Positions 37,101-47,900 of a DNA stretch of 64,000 nucleotides are shown in pieces. Numbering within the stretch: position 1 is the first letter of the stretch; every line of letters begins with the position of its first letter. Both the position numbers and the translations under genes were made by a program. A model generated the notes under the pieces. It was not told where the DNA came from, did not search any database, and worked only from the letters and a program-made list of their open reading frames with translations. Source of the stretch: Escallonia rubra (lineage: Eukaryota; Streptophyta; Magnoliopsida; Escalloniales; Escalloniaceae). Where the stretch lies: NCBI GenBank assembly GCA_033065855.1, contig JAVXUO010002486.1, positions 124,001 through 188,000 on the forward strand, in the 5' to 3' direction.

Positions 37101-37825
37101 TCTGGTCGTTGAAGATGACAATCTGAATCCTTTTTCCTTATTCCATGTAAATGTTGCTTGAACTTCCCACATCATGAAATTTTTGATCTATAACAAGCAG
37201 GAAACAGATTCTGTGAGCTTAGTTAAAAAGGACAGTCTTTCGTAGCGGAGGGAGTATTAAACACGAGCTCTTCATCATCGTTATTAGAGTCTAAGGTCCC
37301 TTATGAGGTATAATTTGATTAAAATCTAGCAAGAGGAGTAAATGAGTAATAATATCGGGCGGATACCTCTGTAAGAATAGTTATTGGTAAGTGATGCCTC
37401 TGCCTAGCTACAAATATTCCCCATTAGAAAACCGGGCTCAATGCAGTACAGGATCCTATTAACTTTCTTTTTTAAGACTGCTGTAACATACATGTTAACA
37501 TTGTACATCAACTTTAGCAGCCAGCTCAGAGATGCCTTGACGACCAGACCATTGAGTCTGCTCCCATTGATGTGCATGTAATCTCATCTGCCTATATTAA
37601 CCAATCCACATAAAATTTCAACGCGAGAGAAGCAGACCTACCATTGCAGCTTTCAGAAAGGGTAAAGCAAAGTAATGGACAAACACTAACGATCATAGCA
37701 GTTCAACTACTTTGTATGAGTAGAAACAACCTGAGGATCCTCTTTACGTCCAGTTCTGGTCTCTGCTTCATCCTGCACTGTAAAAATTGGAACAGCACCG
37801 GCTGAAGTACCAAACCCAGGGCAAC
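37100..37825 (-). other. Possible unrecognised minus-strand exons
   Basis: Three stretches on the minus strand read as protein with splice-like borders. The first is about 37825-37734, with GAVPIFTVQDEAETRTGRK ending CAG|GTTGTT. The second is about 37590-37500, with MRLHAHQWEQTQWSGRQG, preceded by GCAG. The third is about 37195-37097, with WEVQATFTWNKEKGF, preceded by TATAG. They follow the PPR gene on its own strand. I do not recognise the product. They may be terminal exons of an unannotated gene or spliced 3' sequence of the PPR transcript. The reading frames between pieces were not proven to join. Confidence 0.25.
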
Positions 37826-38194
37826 CGGAATCTACACTTCGGTATTGCTTGCTGGCAGAGCAAACTTGAGCAGAGAAAGATAACATATACTACAACAGAA
37901 CACCCATTTGCATGTTACTGCAGTGGTATCTCGTCTCTTGCTTGTGTTGGGTTCACATTCACCAAATTCCTCAAATTTGTAGAATAATAAAATTATTTCC
38001 TTGCAAACACCATCATTTATGATCTCACCAACCAGCATATGTATGATCTCACCACCACAACACCCACTTACAAGCGAACATTGCTATCTCCTCTGGAGAT
38101 CCAACAGAGAAATGAGCACAGAGCCTTGTGTATTTCAGCGGACGAGAAAGGTCCTATGACCTTAATAGGATACCACCAAACCAATGATCTTGTA

Positions 38195-39847
38195 TTATAT
38201 CCGGCTGCAACCAAGTACTTTTCTAACCCCCTTCTCGGACATTTTGCTCCTTACACGCGAAACATCCACCCACCGATCTAATGCTGCATAGATGTTAGAC
38301 AATGCAACATAGTTACCAGCATTAAGAGGTTCAAGCTCAAATAGTCGATCTGCGATCTCTTTCCCTAATTCAATGTCGCCGTGTAGGTTACAAGCCCCAA
38401 GAAGAGCACCCCAGGCGCCAGTATGAGGTTCTACAGGCATTGATTTTATAAGCTCGTAAGCTGCTTTTAACTTTCCTGATCGGCCGAGAAGATCAACCAT
38501 ACAAGCATAGTGATCTGGAGAAGGCACTATAGAGTAGTCATTTATCATGGAATCAAAGTAGTGGCAGCCCTCCTTAACAAGGCCTGCATGGCTACAAGCT
38601 GTCAAGATAACAGTGAAGGCCACATCATCAGGAGCTACCTCTTCATTTAGCATTCTAGCAAAAAGGCCAACTGCCTGGGCTCCACGCCCGTGGATAGAAA
38701 GCCCTTGTATCATAGAACAATACGAAATCAAGTCGCGTTTAGGCATCTCCTCAAACAACATTGTCGCCCTCTCCATGTTTCCACACTTAGCATTCATATC
38801 TACGAGAGCTGCAGCAACATGAACTCGACGTAGATCAAACGTGCTTTGCGTCATATAAAAGTCAACCCATTTAGCCAATTCCAAACTTCCAATTTGCGAA
38901 CAAGCAGACATCAAGCTAACCATTATGTATTCATCAGGCTTAACATTCATAGAACGCATATCAAGGAAGACGTTTACTGCTTCATTAGGCTGCCCATTCT
39001 GCACATATCCCGATATCACCGCCGACCACGCAACAATATCCTTATTCGGCGAGTGGTCAAACAAGAACCTGGCCGACGCCATGTCTCCTGCCTTTGCATA
39101 CCCGTCAATCATAGTCGTGAAAGAAACCACATTCCTCTCAGGCATTTCGTCAAAAAGTTTCCTCGCACCCACCAAATCACCAACCCTCGCAAACCCACTA
39201 ATTATCGCGTTCCAAGAAACCGAATTTCTCAGAGGCATTTCGTCAAACAGCTTCTTCGCTTCAGATACATCACCAACATTCGCGTACCCAACAATCATAG
39301 CAGTCCAGGAAACCTCGTTTCTCACACACATTTCATCGAATACCTTACGTGCACACCCAATCTCTCTACATTTCCCATAAAAATCAATCAAACTCGACCC
39401 AACAAAAACATCACCGTGAGTCCCATAAGTGATCACCATCCCATGAATAACTCGGCCTTCGTTTAGTGCTAACCCGCTCGCGCAAGCTTTAATCAGAGTC
39501 GGAAAAGTGTATTCATCAGGCGCAACATTTGCACTGCTTTTCATGCGGAGAAAAACAGAGATGGATTGGGCTACAGAGGAGTGCTTGCAGTGGGCCTTGA
39601 GTAGGGTGTTCCAGAGGTAGATGTTGGGCCGGATAACGCGGTCGAAGACGCTGGCGGGGTAAGAGATGTTAGTCGAGACGGCGGTGCAGAGGCAGATAAA
39701 CTGGGTTATGAGAAAGTGGTCTTGCTCGGAGCCTTTGTGGATGATCTGGGTGTGGACCTGCTCCAGGTTTTTGAGGGTTTTGCAGGTTCTGAGCAGGGTT
39801 ACGATTGATATGGACCACGGGCTTGAGCAGAGGCTGAGCAAAGACAT
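38195..39847 (-). CDS. Pentatricopeptide repeat protein, PLS class with E motif
   Basis: An intronless frame of 550 aa carrying a series of PLS-type PPR units, e.g. NEVSWTAMIVGYANVGDVSE, NSVSWNAIISGFARVGDLVG and NVVSFTTMIDGYAKAGDMAS. It ends in an E-type region (AWGALLGACNLHGDIELGKE). It stops at VLGCSRI, just where E/DYW proteins usually continue with GCSWIEV, so there is no DYW deaminase domain and the E motif is cut short. The domain arrangement resembles the Arabidopsis At5g37570 type. PPR proteins bind specific RNA sequences in mitochondria or plastids, and E-class members usually take part in C-to-U editing (family knowledge). The N-terminus could be an organelle targeting peptide. The RNA target is unknown. 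Confidence 0.93.
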   Translation of the reverse strand: MSLLSLCSSPWSISIVTLLRTCKTLKNLEQVHTQIIHKGSEQDHFLITQFICLCTAVSTNISYPASVFDRVIRPNIYLWNTLLKAHCKHSSVAQSISVFLRMKSSANVAPDEYTFPTLIKACASGLALNEGRVIHGMVITYGTHGDVFVGSSLIDFYGKCREIGCARKVFDEMCVRNEVSWTAMIVGYANVGDVSEAKKLFDEMPLRNSVSWNAIISGFARVGDLVGARKLFDEMPERNVVSFTTMIDGYAKAGDMASARFLFDHSPNKDIVAWSAVISGYVQNGQPNEAVNVFLDMRSMNVKPDEYIMVSLMSACSQIGSLELAKWVDFYMTQSTFDLRRVHVAAALVDMNAKCGNMERATMLFEEMPKRDLISYCSMIQGLSIHGRGAQAVGLFARMLNEEVAPDDVAFTVILTACSHAGLVKEGCHYFDSMINDYSIVPSPDHYACMVDLLGRSGKLKAAYELIKSMPVEPHTGAWGALLGACNLHGDIELGKEIADRLFELEPLNAGNYVALSNIYAALDRWVDVSRVRSKMSEKGVRKVLGCSRI

Positions 39848-40922
39848 GTGAGAGGCGGAGAGAGCCTTGGCATTGCTGTTTTTTCTGATTTCAAACAGCT
39901 CGGCTCTTCAGTCACCCTGTCGTTCGCAGTTGCGTTATGGCTCTAGACTTTCACGTTTTTATTATCAAAAAATTTATTTATTAAAATGCTCTTACCAGTA
40001 ATTTTTGCTTTTATTATGCTAAATGAACTAGTGACTTAAGACCTTGACAAGACGAGCGCGTGCAACTATAAGTTATGATATATTAGTGACGAAAATTTTG
40101 AACGGAGCGTTTGACCTTTTTTAGTGGCTTATTCTTGTAGTACAGTATGATTTTTTTGAGACACTTTTGCACAATTTGTACAATATGATTTGTGAGTCTT
40201 TTTTCAAGAGATATCTTAGCAAGTACAAGAATGTGCTGCAACTATGCAAGTGCAAATCATTACTTTAGGAATAAAATAGTGTACATAGATGTTGATAAAG
40301 GCACTTAATTTATTATCTCGTGGCACCATCGCAAATCTCTAAGCGACACTCTTTCCTATTAGTGCACTTGGTGACATGTATTCACTACCGATTATTAACG
40401 ATAATACTGAATTTCAGTGATAGAAATTTAAGGGTTAAATTTGTGAAATGAAACATATAAGCGGTTGGAAGCAATAGAAAATAAGTTGACATGTTTGGTA
40501 AATCAAAACCAAATGTATGAAAATTGTTAAGATGTTACAAATGTATTCATTTTACTAGATGCGCTTATGTTTGGCTTTTATGGTGGTAACAGGCAACAAC
40601 ATGGTGGTTGTTGTGATAGTGGTTGTATTGTGTTCAAGATGGAGGTGCTGATGGTGGGTACCTAAAGGGCTACAGCGACAACGGCGGTGGCGACGACAGA
40701 GGCGATGGTGTGGTGCAAGTGCTAGCTTCATCCTGGTGTTGCCGGCAACTTGGAGCGGGTGGTGGGATCGTGACGGTGTTAGTGTGGTGTGGTGTGGTGT
40801 GGTGTGAATGGCGTCGTCATCCTGGTGGTGGTAACATTGTGGTGGCGTTGGATATGTGGTAAGCATAATGGTGGTGGCAACATGACAAGGTGGTTGTGAC
40901 GTTGGCTCTAGTGCGGTTGAAG
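39848..40922. other. 5' flank of PPR gene and intergenic
   Basis: AT-rich sequence to about 40.55 kb is followed by a GTGGTGG-rich stretch (40.57-40.92 kb) next to the solo LTR. Open frames in the GTGG-rich part are compositional. Confidence 0.5.
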
Positions 40923-42284
40923 CAGTGTGTTCCCAACCCATCTTGGTCAGACCCAATGGCCCGCTAGGGGTCCCACTACACGCGAACACGTCAACATTGT
41001 CAACAGTCAATTTTCCAGCGCATCAAACCGGTCAGTGCCCGCACACCCAAAACACGTGTTCTTCTCACTTCACGTGCTTGTGCATTGACGTCACTCGCGC
41101 TAGCGCAATCGTCACACCCAGATCACCCAAACACCTTACCAAAATGTCGACCGACGGCGCAACCGGAGCAACAGGGTCAACGGGCAAAGGCCTTGGCCAA
41201 CTCCATGGGGTCGGCCTCGGCCTCACCCGCGACCATGGGGTCGGCCTCGGCCTCACCCAAGGTCATGGGGTCGGCCTCGGCCTTCCATGGGGGTTTGGCC
41301 TTGGCCTTTCCTCCCCGGTTCTTCACTCTTCGCGCAAAGTCCTTTCTGCACTTTTTTCGCTTTGTGCGTTTCGTACATGACTCTGGCACCTTGTTCATCA
41401 CATGGGTACGATTCTTGGTAGCATGCTCGTCGCAACACAACTTTCGGATTCGTCATTGCTTATCAAAACACCTACCGACGGTGCGCCCGAAGTTCGCAAA
41501 AGGAGAAATTGCATGGGGCTCCGAAAATGGAATTTGGCCATTTGGCCTTGGCCAACCACAGGGGGTCGGCCTCGGCCTTCCCCAGGCCTAGGGGTCGGCC
41601 TCGGCCTCCATGAGGGGTTGGCCTTAGCCATTTTCCCCCGGTGGTTCACTCCTCCGTGCAAACCCCTTTTTTTTCGCACTCCTTTCGCTTCATACGCTTT
41701 GCGCATGACTTTGACGCTTCGTTCGTCATATGGATACGATTCGCATCGACACGCTCGTCGTAACACAACTTTCGGATTTGCCTTTGCTTATCAAAATACC
41801 TACCGTCGGCGCGCCCGAAGTTCACCGAAGGGGGGAGTGGCCTTGGCCTCCCTTCATGGGAGTTGGCCTTTTACCTTGGCCACCCCCTAGGGTCGGCCTC
41901 GGCCTCACCAAGGGGTCGGCCTCGGCCTCCCCAGGGGTGGTGGCCTTGGCCTTCCCCCCAATGTTTGGCCTATGGCCTTCCATTCTGCGCGCACTTGTTT
42001 GCCCGAGCCTTTGCACCTCCGCGATGTTTACGGACGTTCGTACATCAACCTCCCGACGTCCGTCGTCCATCAACTTCGCGACGTCCGTCGCCCGGGACCG
42101 CACGCCGCTCCCGCGATGCCCGTCACCCAAAGTCGCGCGTTACAGCCGAATGACCCGTCACCGACGACCGCATGCCATCATCCCCAACTTTGTCACTACT
42201 ACATATTGCATTCATTATCTTGTTATGACACCCACACTTAGCTCACATCCTGTCTTCGAGACACCGACGCGCGCCCTCGTGCCA

Positions 42285-42700
42285 TTCTCATGATGCGTGC
42301 CCCGTCACCAAATATTGCTCCGCGACGTTCGTCGCCGCGCCCTCGCGCCATTCTCATGATACGTGCCCCGGCACCAAATATTGCTCCTCGACGTTCGTCG
42401 CCGCGCCCTCGCGCCATTCTCATGATACGTGCCCCGGCACCAAATATTGCTCCGCGACGTTCGTCGCCGCGCCCTCGCGCCATTCTCATGATACGTGTCC
42501 CGGCACCAAATATTGCTCCGCGACGTTCGTCGCCGCGCCCTCACGCCATTCTCATGATACGTGCCCCGGCACCAAGTATTACTCCGCGACGTTCGTCGCC
42601 ACGCCCTTGCGCCATTCTCATGATACGTGCCCCGGCACCAAGTATTGCTTCGCGACGATCGTCGCCGCACCACTTTCACAATACGTGCCCCAGGCACCAG
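42285..42700 (+). repeat. 66-bp tandem array, 6-7 copies
   Basis: ACGTGCCCCGGCACC recurs exactly every 66 bases at 42361, 42427, 42493, 42559 and 42625, with degenerate copies at each edge. Because 66 is a multiple of three, all six frames repeat as 22-residue units. This explains the long open frames on both strands. Confidence 0.92.
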
Positions 42701-42756
42701 GTATTGTCTCGTGCTATAAGCACCGCGCTCATGCGCCACAATCATGTTGCATACTA

Positions 42757-43110
42757 CCGGGATGGCCTCACAACCTTATAGCCATCGCCGTCTCAATCAA
42801 GATGGGGGCTTCGGCCTCGTACCGGGATGGGCTCACAACCTTATAGCCATCGCCGTCTCAATCAAGATGGGGGCTTCGGCCTCGTACCGGGATGGGCTCA
42901 CAACCTTATAGCCATCGCCGTCTCAATCAAAATGGGGGCTTCGGCCTCGTACCGGGATGGGCTCACAACCTTATAGCCATCGCCGTCTCAATCAAAATGG
43001 GGGCTTCGGCCTCGTACCGGGATGGGCTCACAACCTTATAGCCATCGCCGTCTCAATCAAAATGGGGGCTTCGGCCTCGTACCGGGATGGGCTCACAACC
43101 TCATAGCCAT
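42757..43110 (+). repeat. 65-bp tandem array, 5-6 copies
   Basis: TTATAGCCATCGCCGTCTCA recurs every 65 bases (42776, 42841, 42906, 42971, 43036), with only one or two base changes per copy. The high identity suggests recent expansion. Confidence 0.92.
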
Positions 43111-43582
43111 CGCCGTCACGGTCGCAAGGGGTTTCGGTACAAGGACCCCTCGCCACAGACTCGGAGCACTGAGCTGTGACCATGTCCGCTCATGTTACTA
43201 TCGATCTTCGACACCACCAGGGCAATGACCCCCGGGTCACTCCGGGACGGGAGCAGGTCCTTGGAGGGCATCGCGCCTAGTCCGCCTGGCAGTTGGCTAC
43301 AGGGGTAACCCTCACCACTGTCAGGTTATTTGCGCGTCTCTTGACGCACCTCATGGGATTCAGTAAGGGCTTGGATTGGTGGCTGGGGCAACGGGCTTAC
43401 TCTGATCATGCTACCGCGGTGTGGTCAGTCTTCTCAGACAGGTAGAGCGACGCTGTGCGAGGCAGGCAACGCGAATTTGGGAACCGGCAGTCCAACGGAG
43501 AACCGGTATTCTGGGACCCCCTGGTGACGTGTCACTCCCAGGGGACGACATGTGGCACTTTATGACATAAGCATCCTGTTGC

Positions 43583-43592
43583 CTATAAATAG
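43583..43592 (+). promoter_or_regulatory. TATA box of the solo LTR
   Basis: CTATAAATAG lies in the 3' third of the LTR. The equivalent, reversed, appears in the other copy near 13924-13936. It would drive transcription rightward, about 1.35 kb upstream of the CslD start codon. Confidence 0.55.
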
Positions 43593-43949
43593 TGAACTTT
43601 ACAACTCAAAAAGGGACTTTTGGCTTTTCTTACAAAAATCACTTTCTCACTCTAAGAATTTGGGAGCTCTTGGATTCTAGTGAGAGAAACGTAACTTTGG
43701 ACCGCAACTTCGGACCGTAGCATTGGACCCTGACTCGGACCCTGACTCGGACTATCGACTGCCGGCCCTGTTCGTCTTAGCTTTGCCTTCGCAGCACTGC
43801 CATTCCTCACGGCCCGTCTGAGAAGCCTTGCCCTCAGCCCTTACTCCGTCTTTGCTGTCTCTCACTCGGCATACTTGGAAGCTGACACGGACTGCAGCCT
43901 TTGTGGCACCTCCACGTAAACACGAACCCATTTCATTAGCATCACAGTG

Positions 43950-44934
43950 TTGCCGGTAAAATGTGGCATTGGGGTGGTTTGTGGCGGTATGGTTGTGGTA
44001 GTGATGGCATGGTGGTGTAGGTAATGGCTTTGTGGTAGAGATGGAATCTGTGATGGTCTCGGCAATAATTCTTTTTACATCATAGTATTAAGTTTAACAA
44101 CTTTTTTCTGTCTCAACTTAATATTCAGTGATAGCTAGACGCCAAGTATTTTCTGACTTATAATTTTAGACTATTTTAAGCAGATATAAATTCTTTAAGT
44201 GATTATAGATATTCGCTATCAAATGCACTTATAACATATTATAACTTTTAGATTTTAAATGCTTAATTACATTATCAAATACACCATAATACTAAGTATT
44301 ACAAAAAGTTTTATATACACAGGGACGGGAAATAAAATTCAAGTGAATGATCAAATCTGAAAGTTGTGAAAATTGACAGAGAGCCAACCGAAGATGGAAG
44401 TCCATTAACATGGGTGCCTCAACCAATATGGCCAGCCTAATTTTAGGCATTCTTTCACTTTCATCTCCAGATTAACCAAGTACTCCTACTGCTGCAACTA
44501 CTCAACTTAGGCATCAGTCTCAGAAACGTGAAATATGAGAAATTCATAGTCTTGAAACGCCCATGTCTTCCTCCATATAAACTCCCCTTAAAACCCGTTA
44601 ACAGATGGCCAAAATTAGCTCTTGCAGGACTTGGTCTCTCACCATGAGTTTTTCTTACATTTGTAGCTCTTTTCAGCCCTCCCGTTCGTTCCCCAAAGTA
44701 TGCGGAAGAAGCTTCACCAACGTTCACAATCTTCCAAACAATCCTCCATTGTCGTCTAAATCTTCTTTGCGCCAGTTGGTCCACTCGTACCTGCCTTCCT
44801 TTTACTGTTTTCCGGTCATCAACCATGGCCAAGATTTATTTCTCCGTGCAAAATGAATAACACACGGTTATACCAGTAAAGGAAGGCAAGCATCGTTGCT
44901 AGATACACAGAGGGAGTTGTTTGATTGGAAAAAC
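43950..44934. other. 5' flank of CslD gene
   Basis: A TATA-like ATATAAACTCCCC at 44575-44587 lies about 355 bp before the CslD start and could be its core promoter. The minus-strand open frame at 44461-44832 has no known motif. Confidence 0.4.
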
Positions 44935-47900
44935 ATGGCGTCGTTGTCCTCCCAACCGTCTAAGAAGGCCATACGTAGCCCCGGGGGTTCCACTAATTCT
45001 CAGGGGAGCAACCGAAATTCGACTGCGCAAACGGTGAAATTTGCACGACGAACCTCAAGTGGGCGGTACGTTAGCCTTTCGAGAGAAGACCTGGACATGT
45101 CGGGGGAGTTGTCCGGTGATTACATGAATTATACAGTCCACATTCCACCAACACCTGATAACCAGCCCATGGACACGTCCGTGGCCACGAAAGCAGAAGA
45201 GCAGTACGTTTCTAACTCGCTGTTCACGGGTGGATTCAACAGCGTCACGCGTGCACATCTCATGGACAAGGTGATCGAGTCGGAGGTGAGTCATCCTCAA
45301 ATGGCTGGATCCAGAGGGTCCGCGTGTTCCATGCCGGCTTGTGATGGTAAGGTTATGAAGGACGAGAGAGGAGCAGATGTAATCCCTTGCGAATGCAGGT
45401 AATTAAAGTTAGCTACATCTCTTCAAGCTTAGTTGGAAGATCCATCTTATTTTTCTTGACACAAATCACAAATCAAGCACTCAAACAAGGAAGGCAAAAA
45501 TTGAAGAAAAACAGGAACAGAAAATCTAGAACATAAGAGAATCATCATCGATGGGAAAGCAACTTGTTTATAAACTTTCTGCGGAAAGATCAATACTGTA
45601 TTAAGTTAAAATCTGCAGTTCAAAGAATTTCTAATATTTCATGCATATTACAATTTTGAACGTCGCATCCAGGTTCAAAATCTGCAGAGACTGCTACCTA
45701 GATGCGCAGAAAGAAACTGGTCTATGTCCAGGGTGCAAGGAGCCATACAAGATGGGGGATTATGATGATGAAATCCCAAACTTTTCTGCTGGAGCACTGT
45801 CACTTCCAGCCCCAGGTGAAAAAGGAGACAACCGTAATATGTCAATGATGAAGAGGAACCAACAAGGAGAGTTCGATCACAACAAATGGCTGTTTGAGAC
45901 CCAGGGTACTTACGGCTATGGCAATGCCTATTGGCCTCAAGACGAGATGTATGGAGATGATGGAGATGACGGTATGCGTGGAGGCATGGTGGATGCAGGG
46001 GACAAACCTTGGAAACCCCTTAGTCGGGTAATTCCAATCGCACAAGGCATCATTAGCCCTTACAGGTTTGAACAAATTCGGTATCCCATATTTCAATGTA
46101 GGAAATGCTATTGCCAAAAGAATCTTGCAGTTTATTAGGCAGTATAAAATTTTGAACAAACTAAAGTAAAATATGGCATACTGGATGCTGTTTTTGCACA
46201 AGTTACAGTGCATTCTGATCTGGTTTCTCTTTCTGGATATTGTTAGAGCTGATATAACTTACAAGTGCAATTTGCTTACGCTAGATTGTTGGTCGCTGTT
46301 CGGCTGATCGTGTTGGGATTCTTCTTGGCATGGAGATTGCAGCATCCAAACAATGATGCTATATGGCTATGGTTGATGTCAGTTACATGTGAAGTATGGT
46401 TTGCTTTCTCCTGGATCCTGGATCAAATTCCTAAGCTGTGCCCCATCAACCGCTCCACCAACCTCGAGGTACTCCACGATAAGTTTGACCTGCCATCACC
46501 ATCCAACCCCACTGGCCGCTCCGACCTCCCTGGAGTTGACCTATTCGTGTCCACGGCTGACCCCGAAAAGGAACCGCCGCTTGTCACTGCCAACACTATC
46601 CTCTCAATCCTATCCGCTGATTACCCTGTGGAGAAGGTTGCATGCTACATTTCAGATGATGGAGGTGCCCTCTTAACCTTTGAAGCAATGGCCGAGGCTG
46701 CTAGCTTTGCCGATTTGTGGGTCCCTTTCTGTCGGAAACATGATATCGAACCTAGAAATCCTGAGACGTACTTCAGCTTGAAAGGGGATCCTACTAAGAA
46801 CAAGAAGAGGTCTGACTTTGTCAAGGACAGGAGGAGGGTGAAGAGGGAATATGATGAGTTCAAGGTGAGGATCAATGGGTTGCCTGATTCTATAAGGAGG
46901 AGATCAGAGGCTTTCAATGCAAGAGAGGACATGAAGTTGATGAAGCACCTAAGAGAGAGTGGGGCTGACCCTACTGAAGTAGCCCGCGTCCCAAAGGCTA
47001 CTTGGATGGCTGATGGCACCCACTGGCCTGGAACTTGGACGATCCCTTCTAGTGAACATTCCAAGGGTGACCATGCTGGTATTCTCCAGGTACATACTCG
47101 CAAGTTCACTAGCTTTCTGGTTTTAGGTCTGTTTTTGAGGAAGAAGGGAATAAACATACAACTCGTGAAATAAAGAACCTAGTTCTGATTACATTTGTAA
47201 CGTAACACATGCCTTTTGGGCATACAGGTAATGTTGAAGCCTCCAAGTAGTGACCCACTCTTTGGAGCGCCTGATGACAAGATCATAGACTTCTCGGACG
47301 TGGACATCCGCCTCCCCATGTTTGTGTACGTCTCGCGTGAGAAACGACCAGGCTACGATCACAACAAGAAGGCCGGAGCGATGAATGCCCTAGTGCGAGC
47401 ATCAGCTGTACTATCCAATGGCCCTTTCATACTCAACCTTGATTGTGACCACTACTTCTATAATTGCAGAGCTATTCGTGAAGGGATGTGCTTTATGATG
47501 GACAGGGGAGGCGAAGACATATGCTACATTCAGTTCCCTCAGAGATTCGAAGGAATCGATCCATCCGACCGTTACGCCAACCACAACACTGTATTTTTTG
47601 ACGGCAATATGCGTGCACTTGATGGTGTTCAGGTAGTACTTCTTTTTTTTTTACAAATGCACATCTGTTAGTCCATCACATTGTCACAGCTTCCTCTCAT
47701 CGTGATCTTATATTTGAAATCCATGACGCTTTTTTCGTAGGGTCCAGTTTACGTCGGGACGGGGTGCATGTTTAGGCGATTTGCTCTATATGGATTTGAT
47801 CCCCCGCAAGCAGACAATTTGCCCACCAAAGAGACAACTGAGATGCAACCCTTGAAGCCAACAGATTTTGACCCTGATCTAGATGTCAATTTACTCCCCA

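Larger units (their letters stand above)
40928..43944 (+). mobile_element. Solo LTR, plus orientation, with internal tandem arrays
   Basis: The block starts TGTTCCCAACC and ends GCATCA, with TG...CA ends, and is flanked by a perfect 5-bp duplication CAGTG (40923-40927 and 43945-43949). Its two ends match those of the minus-oriented LTR at 13594-15442. So do the GGTCGGCCTCGGCC-rich zone (41180-41300) and the segment downstream of the TATA box. The box, CTATAAATAG, is at 43583-43592. No internal retrotransposon genes flank it. The extra length (3017 against 1849 bp) comes largely from two tandem arrays, 66-bp and 65-bp units. Long open frames in it reflect repeat composition. Confidence 0.9.

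Noticed and set aside
38846..39466. 206-codon plus-strand frame
   Set aside because: Antisense shadow of the PPR gene.
42290..42781. 163-codon frame with a perfect 22-residue repeat
   Set aside because: It is produced by the 66-bp tandem array; both strands are open. There is no start context, intron or family match.
42285..43110. CRISPR-like array
   Set aside because: Units are head-to-tail with no unique spacers, and the DNA is plant nuclear. These are ordinary tandem repeats in an LTR.
44461..44832. 123-codon minus-strand frame upstream of CslD
   Set aside because: No recognised motif, and it overlaps the likely CslD promoter and 5' UTR. Kept only as a remark.
46645..47157. 170-codon minus-strand frame
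   Set aside because: Antisense shadow of CslD exon 3, whose sense strand has strong family motifs.
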